A stretch of DNA of 64,000 nt from Spirilliplanes yamanashiensis (GTDB taxonomy: Bacteria; Actinomycetota; Actinomycetes; Mycobacteriales; Micromonosporaceae). Below the pieces are notes generated by a model. That model was not told where the DNA came from. It searched no databases and saw only the letters and a list, made by a program, of their open reading frames with translations. The stretch lies in contig NZ_BOOY01000033.1 in the NCBI RefSeq assembly GCF_016863475.1, positions 1-64,000 of the forward strand. Direction: 5' to 3'. A program made the position numbers and the translations under genes. Shown here piece after piece: positions 6,638 through 15,049 of the stretch (its first letter is position 1; every line of letters begins with the position of its first letter).

Positions 6638-9277
6638 CTACGGTCCGGTCGTCAGGTACTGGATCTCCGCGCCGCGGCGGGCCGTGCCCCCCTTGTCGTT
6701 GATGATCCGGTTGATCGTGCCCTGGCCGCCCAGCGAGACGGTGACCATGTTGGTGAACCGGATGCCCGGCTTCACCGGCGCCTCGAACGCGCGCTCGCCC
6801 ACCACCGACTCGTCGAGGGTGAACACGCAGTAGCTGCCGAGGCCCCACGCCTGGTGGTCGTTGACGCTGTCGGCGACCTTGTACGCCGCGTAGCCGCGGG
6901 TGGAGCCGTTCATCCAGGCCGCCTGGTTGGGCATCTCGTACGGCATCTCGTTCTGGTAGAAGTAGGTCCGGCCGCGCTCGCCGTTCCAGACGGTCTGGTA
7001 CTTCTGGAAGTGCTCGACGAACAGGCCGTACATGGTGACGTCTGCGCCGTTGACGACGAGGCCCTGGTCGGCGGTGTTGACCGACCAGCCGACGCCGTCG
7101 CCGTGGTCCGCGCGCCACAGCCACATGTGGTCGCCGATCACGTGGTTGCTGTTGATGACGAGCGTGTTGGTGGCCCGCCCGACGCCCGGCCCGCCGATGC
7201 GGAAGAAGACGTCGTGCAGCGAGATCGGGTTGCCCGCGTTGTTCGCGTTCGCGCCGGGCGCGCCGACCTCCATCAGGGTCGGTGAGGTGGTGGGGCCGGC
7301 GTCGAACATGATGCCGGCGACCTTCACCCCGGCGACGTCGGCGACCTTCATCGGCACGACGCCGTTGTCGGCGGCGAACGTGGCCAGGCCGAGGCCGAGC
7401 ACGACGGTGTCGGGCCGGTTCACGGTGATGGTCTGGTTGACGTGGTGGGTGCCGGGCGTGACGAGCAGGTGCTTGCCCTGGGCCAGCGCGGCGTTGATGG
7501 TGGCGGCGATGGTGCCCGGCCGGACGACGAAGAAGTCGGCGAGCGAGATCGACGTGCCGGCGGGGGTCTTGCCGAACCAGCTGGTGCCGGTGGTGTTCTG
7601 CCGCAGCGCGGGCACGAAGACCCGGTACTCGCCGTTGGCGACGTACAGGAACGGCTTCTCCCGCACGACCGGCGTGCTGGGAATGACGGTGTGCGACGGG
7701 TTGGGGAAGTTCGGCGGCGGGGCGCCCTGCACGCCCTGGAACACCATGTTCCACACCGAGCCGGACCAGCTGCCGAACTCGCTGTTGCGCGAGTACCACT
7801 GCTGCTGGCTGCCGGACACGACCGCGCCGTCGACCTTCGTGTCGGCCATCAGGCCGCCGGACGACCAGCCGTCGCCGCCGTTCCACAGCTGGATCTGGTT
7901 CTGCGCGCCCTTCAGGTGCATGCGCCGGTACGGGGCGGCCTGGCTGACCGCGTACCGCTCGACCGTGACGCCGGCCGGCAGCTGCACGGACAGGTTCTCC
8001 GAGGTGCGCCAGAAGTTCTGGGTGGCGTTGCCGCCGAACCAGTCGGCCTCGACGCGCACGTGGCCGTTGATGGTGACGTCGTCCGGGGACATGCCCAGGC
8101 CGGCGACCTGGGTGAAGAAGCCCAGGTTGACGTCGGCGGTGTAGGTGCCCGGCTTGAACAGCACGGCGTGCCGCTCGGGGCCGAACTGGTTGGTCTCCTG
8201 GGCGTCGAAGATGGCGTCGAGGCGGCTCTGGATCGTCGCGGCGGGCGTCGCCGGGTCGACGACGAACGTGTTCGGCCCGAAGTCCGGGTTGCGCGGGTCG
8301 GTGGGCTCCACCGGGGTGACCGTGCCGGGCGTCGACGTGAGCACCCGCAGCTCCCACAGCGAGTAGCCGTAGCCGGTGGCGCGGGCGGTGCCGGTGAGCC
8401 GCACGTAGCGGGCGTCCGCCGGGGTGACGGTCACCGTCTCGGTGCCGCCGGCGCCGGTGGTGGTGCTGTGCACGGTGGTCCAGGCGGCGCCGTCCGTCGA
8501 GGCCTCGATCCGGTACGCCCGCGCGTACGCGCCCTCCCACTGCAGCACCACCTGGCAGAGCCGCTGCACCGAGCCCAGGTCGACGCGGATCCACTGCGGA
8601 TCGGCGAACCGGCTGGACCAGCGGGTGCCGGCGTTGCCGTCGACGGCCTTCTCGGGGCCGGTGTCGGCGCCCTCGGAGCTGGACGCGGTGGCCGGGCGGC
8701 CCAGGGCGGCGTTCGCGGGCAGGCACGGCCCGGCGGTCGGCCCGCCGGCGACGGTCCCGTACACCTTGAACTCCCACAGCGAGTAGCCGTAGCCGCTGCC
8801 GCGGGCCGTGCCGTACAGCCGCACGTAGCGGCCGGTGCCACTGACGGTGAGCGTCTCGGTGCCGCCGGCGCCGCTGGTGGTGGTGTGGATCGGCGTCCAG
8901 GCGCTGCCGTCGGGGGACGTCTCGATCCGGTACGCCCGCCCGTACGCGCCCTCCCACTGCAGCACGACCTGGCTGACGGTGGCGGTGGCGCCGAGGTCGA
9001 CGCGGATCCACTGCGGATCGCTGAACTGGCTGGACCAGCGCGTCCCGGCGTTGCCGTCGAACGCCTTGTCGGCGGTCACGTCGGCGCCCTCGGCCGACGA
9101 GGCGAGGGCGGGGCGGCCCTGCGACAGCAGGGTGTCGGCGGCGCCGGCCGCGGTGACGGTGACGGCGGTGAGCCCGGCGGCGACGGTGAGCACAGCAGCC
9201 ACGGCGGCGACCAGGCGGGACCGGCGCCGGGGCCGGGCGGGTGGTGGTGGCGGGGTGGGGACGGGGATGGGACGCAT
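6638..9277 (-). CDS. Secreted protein with two discoidin (F5/8 type C) domains and a beta-helix catalytic-like region
   Basis: An 879-residue exported protein. A basic, proline-rich N-region and hydrophobic core (about 1-48) end at AGAADTLLSQG. Two F5/8C carbohydrate-binding domains follow (about 50-185 and 205-335), each with DPQWIRVDLG and GYGYSLWE blocks. Residues 355-879 resemble a family of actinomycete proteins often mislabelled adenylyl cyclase, with pectate-lyase/GH55-like parallel beta-helix sequence (GGDGWSSGGLMAD, VINSNHVIGDHMWLWRADHG, TVWNGERGRTYFYQNE). A role in polysaccharide breakdown or binding is likely; the substrate is not known. The ATG at 9277 is preferred over an upstream in-frame ATG at 9394, because the latter would lie inside the operator at 9377-9394. 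Confidence 0.82.
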   Translation of the reverse strand: MRPIPVPTPPPPPARPRRRSRLVAAVAAVLTVAAGLTAVTVTAAGAADTLLSQGRPALASSAEGADVTADKAFDGNAGTRWSSQFSDPQWIRVDLGATATVSQVVLQWEGAYGRAYRIETSPDGSAWTPIHTTTSGAGGTETLTVSGTGRYVRLYGTARGSGYGYSLWEFKVYGTVAGGPTAGPCLPANAALGRPATASSSEGADTGPEKAVDGNAGTRWSSRFADPQWIRVDLGSVQRLCQVVLQWEGAYARAYRIEASTDGAAWTTVHSTTTGAGGTETVTVTPADARYVRLTGTARATGYGYSLWELRVLTSTPGTVTPVEPTDPRNPDFGPNTFVVDPATPAATIQSRLDAIFDAQETNQFGPERHAVLFKPGTYTADVNLGFFTQVAGLGMSPDDVTINGHVRVEADWFGGNATQNFWRTSENLSVQLPAGVTVERYAVSQAAPYRRMHLKGAQNQIQLWNGGDGWSSGGLMADTKVDGAVVSGSQQQWYSRNSEFGSWSGSVWNMVFQGVQGAPPPNFPNPSHTVIPSTPVVREKPFLYVANGEYRVFVPALRQNTTGTSWFGKTPAGTSISLADFFVVRPGTIAATINAALAQGKHLLVTPGTHHVNQTITVNRPDTVVLGLGLATFAADNGVVPMKVADVAGVKVAGIMFDAGPTTSPTLMEVGAPGANANNAGNPISLHDVFFRIGGPGVGRATNTLVINSNHVIGDHMWLWRADHGDGVGWSVNTADQGLVVNGADVTMYGLFVEHFQKYQTVWNGERGRTYFYQNEMPYEMPNQAAWMNGSTRGYAAYKVADSVNDHQAWGLGSYCVFTLDESVVGERAFEAPVKPGIRFTNMVTVSLGGQGTINRIINDKGGTARRGAEIQYLTTGP

Positions 9278-9376
9278 GGGCCTGCCTGTCGGGACGGGGT
9301 GGCGCGGGCAGCGGCTGGGGGGACGCGGCCCGCGCCGGAACAGGGCTCCGCTCGCGGCCGCTTTCCGGGGCCGCGA

Positions 9377-9394
9377 TTGGAGAGCGCTCTCCAA
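9377..9394. promoter_or_regulatory. LacI-type operator upstream of the discoidin/beta-helix gene
   Basis: An 18-bp perfect palindrome with arms TTGGAGAGC and GCTCTCCAA, 100 bases before the gene start at 9277. The same core, GAGAGCGCTCTC, recurs at 11,808-11,823 and 11,892-11,905 around the lacI-family gene. The CG-centred GCGC core is typical of LacI-family sites. Confidence 0.8.
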
Positions 9395-9540
9395 GCGTCT
9401 CGAGTGTTACGCCGATGTTGCCGGACGTCAATACGCGCCGGTCCCGGGCCCGTGGTTCCGTAACAAGTGGGTCGTTGACACCCGCGGCGCGCGGCTCGGA
9501 GAGTGGGAAACCCGTCCCCCGGATCCCGGAGCGTGCCGCG

Positions 9541-10272
9541 ATGACCGAAACCCGCCGCCTCCCGGCGCGGCCGGTCGAGCCCGCACCCACGACCACCCCG
9601 ACGGCGGGGCGGGTGGTGGGCGGGGCCGCGGGCCGGGGCGCGGGCCGGGCGGTGGGCGAGGGCGCGGGCCGGGCCGCGGTGCCGGCGGTGGGCCGGGCCG
9701 CGGCCGCCCTCGCCTTGGTGCTGGTCGCGGGCTGTGGCGGGTCACCCGCGCCGACCGCGTCACCCACCGCGGCGGCACCTCCGTCGGCGACCGCCGGCCC
9801 CGCCGCGCCCGCCGGGTCCGCCGCCGGGCGGCTCAACGGGACCGACACGGCGTGGTTGCAGCTCACCATCGCGATGGACGAGGCCCTCGTACCCCTGCTC
9901 GACCTGGCCCCGCGGCAGAGCGCGGACGCCGCCGTCCGGGCCCTGGCCGCGGACGTGCGCGCCGACCACGTGGCGGCGCTCGCGGCGTTGCGGGGCATCC
10001 GGGACGCGGCCGGGCTGGGGGGCGCGAACCCGCACGCCGGGCACCGGATGCCCGGCATGGTGACGCCCGACGTGGTGGCGGCGGCGGGGCGCGCCACCGG
10101 GCCGGCGTTCGACGTGCTGCTGCGTGACGCGCTGCTGGGCCACCTCGACCAGTGCGTCAGGGTGGCGGCCGGCGAGCGGGAGGCGGGCGCGGATCCGGAG
10201 GTGCGGCGGTGGGCGGGGCGGATCGCCGCGGACCGGGCGGCCGACCGCGAGCGGGTCGCGAAGCTGCGCTGA
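9541..10272 (+). CDS. DUF305 family lipoprotein
   Basis: A DUF305 protein attached to the outer face of the membrane. The lipobox LVAGC gives lipidated Cys near residue 65. A proline/alanine/threonine linker leads to the helical DUF305 domain (MDEALVPLLDLAPRQ ... LAADVRADHVAAL ... HAGHRMPGM ... HLDQCVRVA), which in related proteins is rich in His/Met and sits near copper or redox genes. The ATG at 9541 leaves an odd Gly/Ala/Arg-rich leader of about 46 residues. An in-frame GTG at 9679 would give a much more ordinary lipoprotein signal (MPAVGRAAAALALVLVAGC) and may be the true start. Confidence 0.8.
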   Translation: MTETRRLPARPVEPAPTTTPTAGRVVGGAAGRGAGRAVGEGAGRAAVPAVGRAAAALALVLVAGCGGSPAPTASPTAAAPPSATAGPAAPAGSAAGRLNGTDTAWLQLTIAMDEALVPLLDLAPRQSADAAVRALAADVRADHVAALAALRGIRDAAGLGGANPHAGHRMPGMVTPDVVAAAGRATGPAFDVLLRDALLGHLDQCVRVAAGEREAGADPEVRRWAGRIAADRAADRERVAKLR

Positions 10273-10281
10273 CCCGAGCGG

Positions 10282-10319
10282 GCGGCCGGGGATGATCGCC
10301 CCCGAACATCCCCGGCCGC
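10282..10319. terminator. Bidirectional hairpin terminator
   Basis: A perfect 13-bp stem (GCGGCCGGGGATG, 10282-10294, with its complement at 10307-10319) and a 12-base loop. It lies between the convergent DUF305 gene (stop 10272) and the DUF1996 gene (stop 10368). Confidence 0.7.
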
Positions 10320-10367
10320 GCTCGGCGGGGGCGGGCCGTGGCCGGCCCCCGGGTCAGTGGCCGCCGC

Positions 10368-11771
10368 TCACGGCAACCGGTAGTCCTCCGTCAGGGCGGC
10401 CCCCCGCTCCGGCTTGTAGAGGTCGAAGCCGCGCGGGTTGCACTGCAGGCCGCCGTTGATGCAGTGGGTCAGCAGAGCGTTCAGGATCGGAGTGTCCCAC
10501 GCCTGATAGAAGTCGTAGTGGAACGAGTATCCACGACCGCTCGACAGTCGCACACGCGACATGTCCCCACTGACGGGGAAGGCCATTTTGAACTCGACCA
10601 TCGGCACGGCCACCGGGTGGGTGGCGGGGCAGACGCCGACGACGGGGTAGGCCATGTGGGACTTGTGGTCGGGGGTGTCCAGGTGCCGCCCGTCCCAGCA
10701 GCTGGGCGCCTGGTAGCGGATGTTGAGCTGGGTGCCGGCCGGGCAGGTCGCCGGGAAGTCCCAGTTGAAGGCGCTGTCGCCGCACTCCCAGCCCTCGACG
10801 CGGCCGGGCGCGTGCTGGAACTCGTCCCGGGTGGCGGCGGGGCTGCCGACGACGTAGCGCAGGCCGGGCGGGAACATCCGCACGCTGCGGTAGTCGATCA
10901 CGCCGGACTTGTAGTAGATGACCTGCGGGCCCTCCGGCATGACGGGGGTGTCGCCGTTGAACAGCGTCGGCATCCAGTACGCGCTCTTGTCGCCGGGCGT
11001 GACGCAGGCGGTGCCGCCGGCGCGCAGCGAGTCGAGTGTGGTGGCCGCGTTCGTGGTGCGGTTGCCCAGGAACGTGTGCAGGTGGGAGGCGCCGGGCAGG
11101 CCGGGGAAGATGATCGGGTCGTCGGGCAGGTTCGTGCGGCTGACCGCGCAGTTGGCCTGGAACTCGTGGTGGGAGGCGTACGGCGGGGTGGCGGTGGACG
11201 GCACGACGCCGGTGACGGGCGGGTCGGCGAGCACGTAGCCGGGGCCGCCGGTGGGGGCCGGGCCGGCCGTGGAGGTGCCGAAGACCTTGAACTCGTACAG
11301 CGAGTAGCCGTAGCCGGTGGCGCGCTGGGTGCCGAGCATGCGCACGTACCGGCCGGTGCCGTTGACGGCGATGGTCTGGGTGCCGCCGGCGCCGTTCGTG
11401 GTGGTGTGGACGGTGGTCCAGGCGGCGCCGTCGGGCGAGGTCTGGATCTGGAACGCCCGGGCGTACGCGGCCTCCCAGTGCAGTTCGACCCGGGTGACGG
11501 CAGCGGTGGCGCCGAGGTCGACGCGCAGCCACTGCGGGTCGCTCCAGGCGCTGCCCCACCGGCTGGCGGGGTTGTCGTCGAAGGCGCCGGCGGCCGGGGA
11601 CTCGCCGAGCTCGGTGGACGAGGCGAGCGCCGGCCGGTTGAGCGACAGCAGGCTCTCCGCGGCCTCGGCGGGCCGCAGCGGGGCGGCCGCGAGCAGGGCG
11701 GACGCGACGACGGCGGTGGCGGCGGCGGCGCCGAGGCGCCGCCGTCTCCGGGCGGCTGGGGATGGGGACAT
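10368..11771 (-). CDS. Secreted F5/8C discoidin plus DUF1996 protein
   Basis: A 467-residue exported protein. The signal peptide (about 1-37) has an Arg-rich n-region. A discoidin carbohydrate-binding domain spans about 40-175, with DPQWLRVDLG and GYGYSLYEFKVFG nearly identical to those of the gene at 6638-9277. A DUF1996 domain covers about 200-435, with HHEFQANCAVSRTNLPDDPI, SHLHTFLGN, ECGDSAFNWDFP and CPATHPVAVP. DUF1996 is a His- and Cys-rich extracellular domain common in actinomycetes and fungi whose reaction is unknown. The shared discoidin module and shared operator suggest it acts on the same polymer as its neighbour. Confidence 0.87.
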   Translation of the reverse strand: MSPSPAARRRRRLGAAAATAVVASALLAAAPLRPAEAAESLLSLNRPALASSTELGESPAAGAFDDNPASRWGSAWSDPQWLRVDLGATAAVTRVELHWEAAYARAFQIQTSPDGAAWTTVHTTTNGAGGTQTIAVNGTGRYVRMLGTQRATGYGYSLYEFKVFGTSTAGPAPTGGPGYVLADPPVTGVVPSTATPPYASHHEFQANCAVSRTNLPDDPIIFPGLPGASHLHTFLGNRTTNAATTLDSLRAGGTACVTPGDKSAYWMPTLFNGDTPVMPEGPQVIYYKSGVIDYRSVRMFPPGLRYVVGSPAATRDEFQHAPGRVEGWECGDSAFNWDFPATCPAGTQLNIRYQAPSCWDGRHLDTPDHKSHMAYPVVGVCPATHPVAVPMVEFKMAFPVSGDMSRVRLSSGRGYSFHYDFYQAWDTPILNALLTHCINGGLQCNPRGFDLYKPERGAALTEDYRLP

Positions 11772-11807
11772 GGGGGTCTCCCGTGGGTGAGGACGGGCAA
11801 TGAGGCT

Positions 11808-11823
11808 TGGAGAGCGCTCTCCA
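11808..11823. promoter_or_regulatory. LacI-type operator upstream of the DUF1996 gene
   Basis: A perfect 16-bp palindrome, TGGAGAGCGCTCTCCA, 36 bases before the start of the minus-strand gene at 11771. It matches the site at 9377-9394 base for base across the core. Confidence 0.8.
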
Positions 11824-11891
11824 TGAGCGTCCTCGACGGGTTTGCCCTCGTCAAGGCCGCTACGGTTCCGGTACCGCCGCCCCCGGCGAGC

Positions 11892-11905
11892 GGAGAGCGC
11901 TCTCC
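11892..11905. promoter_or_regulatory. LacI-type operator upstream of the lacI-family gene
   Basis: A 14-bp palindrome, GGAGAGCGCTCTCC, centred about 27 bases before the ATG at 11926, where it overlaps the likely promoter. TATAAA lies just downstream at 11,913-11,918. The position indicates autoregulation. Confidence 0.75.
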
Positions 11906-11925
11906 CGTCGTGCTATAAATCCCCC

Positions 11926-12954
11926 ATGGAACGTCTGCCGACGCTGGAGGATGTCGCCCGCGTCGCGGGAGTCTCCCGGGCCACCGTGTCCCGGGTGATC
12001 AACAACACCCGCAACGTCGACCCGCAGCTGCACGAGGTCGTGTGGAACGCGGTCGGCGCCACCGGCTACGTGCCGAACCGGGCCGCCCGCTCCCTGGTCA
12101 CCCGCCGCACCGGCACCGTGGCGCTGGTCGTCTCCGACGCCGAGAGCCACGACGACGACCCGTTCATGAGCCGGTTCTTCGCCGACCCGTACTTCGGCCG
12201 CGTCGTCGGCGGGCTGATGAGCGTGCTGCGCCCCGCCGGCCAGCAGCTCGCCCTGCAGATCGTCGGCACCGAGGACGCCCGGGCCCGGCTCGTCGGCGAC
12301 CTGCGCCAGGGCCAGTCCGACGGCGTCGTCGTGCTGTCGCTGCCGCCGCACGACACGCTGCCGCGCATGCTCACCGACGCGAGTCTGCCCGCCGTCATGA
12401 TCGGCCGGCCCGCCGACCCGGTGCCGATCAGCTACGTCGACCTGGCCAACGACACCGGCGCCGCGCTGGCCGCCGAGCACCTTGTGGCCCGCGGCTGCCA
12501 GCGGGTCGGGCTGATCTCCGGCCCCGTCGACGTGCCCGCCAGCCAGGACCGGATCACCGGCTTCCGGCGGGCGATGGCCCGGCGCGGGCACGCGTTCGTG
12601 CCGTCGGTGGCCGGCAACTTCACCCACGACAGCGGCGAGGCGGGCGCCGCCCGGCTGCTCGCCGACCATCCCGACCTCGACGGGCTGTTCGTCGCCAACG
12701 ACCTGATGGCCCAGGGCGCCCTGCTCGCGCTGCGCGACGCCGGCCGCCGGGTGCCCGACGACGTGGCCGTGGTCGGCTTCGACGACAGCAGCGCCGCGCT
12801 GGCCGCCCGGCCCGCCCTCACCACCGTCCGGCACCCGCTGGAGGACATGGCCGCCGAGAGCGCGCGGCTGCTCCTCGCCCGCATCGACGACCCGTCACAG
12901 CGTGTGACCTCGGTCATCTACGAGCCGACGCTGGTGGTCAGAGGGTCGGCCTGA
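11926..12954 (+). CDS. LacI family transcriptional regulator
   Basis: A 342-residue sugar-responsive repressor. Residues 1-57 are the LacI helix-turn-helix and hinge (TLEDVARVAGVSRATVSRVINN; VPNRAARSL). The rest is a periplasmic-binding-protein-like effector domain (ISYVDLANDTGAALAAEHL; DGLFVANDLMAQGAL; VAVVGFDDSSAA; TVRHPLEDMAAESARLLL). It is divergent from the DUF1996 gene. Three matching palindromes nearby suggest it controls itself and both discoidin genes, probably in response to an oligosaccharide released by the secreted enzymes (inference). Confidence 0.92.
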   Translation: MERLPTLEDVARVAGVSRATVSRVINNTRNVDPQLHEVVWNAVGATGYVPNRAARSLVTRRTGTVALVVSDAESHDDDPFMSRFFADPYFGRVVGGLMSVLRPAGQQLALQIVGTEDARARLVGDLRQGQSDGVVVLSLPPHDTLPRMLTDASLPAVMIGRPADPVPISYVDLANDTGAALAAEHLVARGCQRVGLISGPVDVPASQDRITGFRRAMARRGHAFVPSVAGNFTHDSGEAGAARLLADHPDLDGLFVANDLMAQGALLALRDAGRRVPDDVAVVGFDDSSAALAARPALTTVRHPLEDMAAESARLLLARIDDPSQRVTSVIYEPTLVVRGSA

Positions 12955-13012
12955 GCACCGCTGTCCGGTTTCCGGCACCGGAGAAGGCCTCATCGGGCGT
13001 CACGCCCCGTCG

Positions 13013-15040
13013 ATGATGGCGGGTGACAGCCGCCGCCCGACCCGTGAGGACCCGATGACGCCGCCGGAGGACGACCCGTTGATCCGGCGCACCGTGCGGC
13101 GCCGGACCACCGTCCCGGCGGCGCGACGGGGCGCGCGCCTGCGGGCCGCGCTGCGCGCCGGGCTGCGGCCCGACCGGGTGCTCGCCGTCGGCATGCCCCT
13201 GGTCGCCGCCGCCGGCGTGGTGGCAATCGTCCTGCTCACCGCCGCCCACTCGATCTGGCCCGGGCTCATCGCGGTCGTCGCGGCGCCCGTCGTGGTCACC
13301 TTCTACGTCGTCACGTCCCGCCGGGGCGGCCGCCTGATCGGCGAGCTCGGCGCGGAGGTCGCCGAGCTGCGCTCGCAGGCCGCCCGGTTCCGGCTGCTCG
13401 TGCAGAACTCCTACGACGTCGTCACCATCAGCCGCGCCGACGGCACCATCACGTACATGAGCGGCGGCTCGCAGCGCATGTTCGGCCGCACCCCCGGCCA
13501 GCGCCAGGGCGCGAACATCCTCGAGTTCATCCACCCGGACGACCAGGAGCGGGTGGCCGGCTACTTCGACGAGGTGGCCCGGACGCCCGACGCGTTCGTG
13601 CTCTACCAGTGCCGCTTCCGGCACGCCGACGGCAGCTGGCGGTGGATCGAGATCCTCAGCACCAACCTGCTGCACGAGCCCAGCGTGCGCGGCATCGTCT
13701 GCAACACCCGGGACATCACCGAGAACCGCGAGCTGCAGGACCGGCTCAGCCACGACGCCAGCCACGACGTGCTCACCGGCCTGGCGAACCGGGCGCTGTT
13801 CGCCGACCGGGTCGCCGCGGCGACCGGCCGCGCGCAGCCCGGCGCCACGACCAGCGTCGTGCTCGTCGACCTGGACGACTTCAAGACCGTCAACGACACC
13901 CTGGGCCACGCCGCCGGCGACGCGCTGCTCGTGCAGGTCGCCGAGCGGATGCGCCACGAGCTGCGCCCCGGCGACGTCGTCGCGCGCCTCGGCGGCGACG
14001 AGTTCGCCCTGCTGCTCACCACGTCGCAGCCCGCCGACGTGGACCGGCTGCTCGGCCGCGTCCGCGAGCGGCTGCGCCGGCCGGCCGACATCGACGGCCG
14101 GCCCATCGCCGCGCAGGCCAGCTTCGGCATCGCCGAGGCGCAGCCCGGCGACACCGCCGGCGAGCTGCTGCGCCGCGCCGACGTCGCCATGTACGAGGCC
14201 AAGGCGCGCGGCAACGGCGACTGGCACCGCTACACCGACGGCCTGGAGGCCCGCGGCGCCGAGCGCGCCCGGGTGACCGCCGAGCTGCGCCGCGCGCTCG
14301 ACGCCGGCGAGCTGCGCCTGCACTACCAGCCGGTGGTCGGGCTGCCCGACGGCGACCTGCTCGGGGTGGAGGCGCTGGTGCGCTGGCAGCACCCGGAGCG
14401 CGGCCTGCTCGGCCCGGCCGACTTCATCCCGTACGCCGAGGGCAGCGGGCTCATCGTGCCGCTGGGCCGCTGGGTGCTGCGCGAGGCCTGCCGCCAGGCC
14501 GCGCTGTGGCTGCGCGCCCACGGCGACCGCGCCCCGCGCACCGTCAGCGTCAACGTGTCGGCCCGCCAGCTGCACGAGCCCGGCCTGGCCGCCGAGATCG
14601 CCGACGCGCTGCGCGACCACGGGCTGCCCGCCCACCGCCTCGTCGTCGAGATCACCGAGTCGACCGCCGTCGAGGGCGAGGCCGCCTGGGCCACCGTGGC
14701 CCGCATCCGCGAGCTGGGCGTGCGGGTGTCCCTGGACGACTTCGGCACCGGCCAGTCCACGCTGACCATGCTGGCGCACTGCCAGGTCGACCAGATCAAG
14801 CTGGACCGCTCGTTCGCGCCGGTGCCCGGACCCGACACCATCGCGACGGCGGTGGCGCAGGTCGCCCGCGCCCTCGGCATCGAGACGGTGGCCGAGGGCG
14901 TCGAGACGCCGGCGCAGGCCCAGCGGCTGCACGCGCTCGGGTTCGCCCGCGCGCAGGGGTTCCACTTCGCCCACCCGATGCCGGCCGCGGACATCGACGC
15001 GGCCCTGGACGACCCGGCCGTGCTGGCCGCCACCGCCTGA
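13013..15040 (+). CDS. PAS-GGDEF-EAL cyclic-di-GMP signalling protein
   Basis: A 675-residue membrane-attached c-di-GMP enzyme. Two hydrophobic segments lie at about 60-105, followed by a coiled linker and a PAS domain (about 125-240, ending TRDITENRELQDRLSHDASHD). The GGDEF domain (about 245-405) has an intact active site, RLGGDEFALL. The EAL domain (about 415-665) has intact LLGVEALVRW, DDFGTGQST and QIKLDRSF. Both synthesis and hydrolysis could therefore occur; which dominates cannot be told from sequence. ATGs at 13013, 13016 and 13055 are all in frame; 13055 gives a more compact N-terminus. Confidence 0.9.
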   Translation: MMAGDSRRPTREDPMTPPEDDPLIRRTVRRRTTVPAARRGARLRAALRAGLRPDRVLAVGMPLVAAAGVVAIVLLTAAHSIWPGLIAVVAAPVVVTFYVVTSRRGGRLIGELGAEVAELRSQAARFRLLVQNSYDVVTISRADGTITYMSGGSQRMFGRTPGQRQGANILEFIHPDDQERVAGYFDEVARTPDAFVLYQCRFRHADGSWRWIEILSTNLLHEPSVRGIVCNTRDITENRELQDRLSHDASHDVLTGLANRALFADRVAAATGRAQPGATTSVVLVDLDDFKTVNDTLGHAAGDALLVQVAERMRHELRPGDVVARLGGDEFALLLTTSQPADVDRLLGRVRERLRRPADIDGRPIAAQASFGIAEAQPGDTAGELLRRADVAMYEAKARGNGDWHRYTDGLEARGAERARVTAELRRALDAGELRLHYQPVVGLPDGDLLGVEALVRWQHPERGLLGPADFIPYAEGSGLIVPLGRWVLREACRQAALWLRAHGDRAPRTVSVNVSARQLHEPGLAAEIADALRDHGLPAHRLVVEITESTAVEGEAAWATVARIRELGVRVSLDDFGTGQSTLTMLAHCQVDQIKLDRSFAPVPGPDTIATAVAQVARALGIETVAEGVETPAQAQRLHALGFARAQGFHFAHPMPAADIDAALDDPAVLAATA

Positions 15041-15049
15041 CCCGGCGCC

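Noticed and set aside
9595-9700. GGGCCGGGGCGCGGGCCGGG-type repeats as a tandem repeat or regulatory array
   Set aside because: They are codon-level low complexity (Gly/Arg/Ala) in the leader of the DUF305 gene or in its non-coding upstream, without a consistent period.
6459-10097. A very long open frame of more than 1,200 codons on the minus strand across the discoidin gene and the DUF305 gene
   Set aside because: It is a frame shadow in GC-rich DNA: the protein is Arg/Pro/His-rich without domains, and the true minus-strand gene (6638-9277) in another frame has clear homology.
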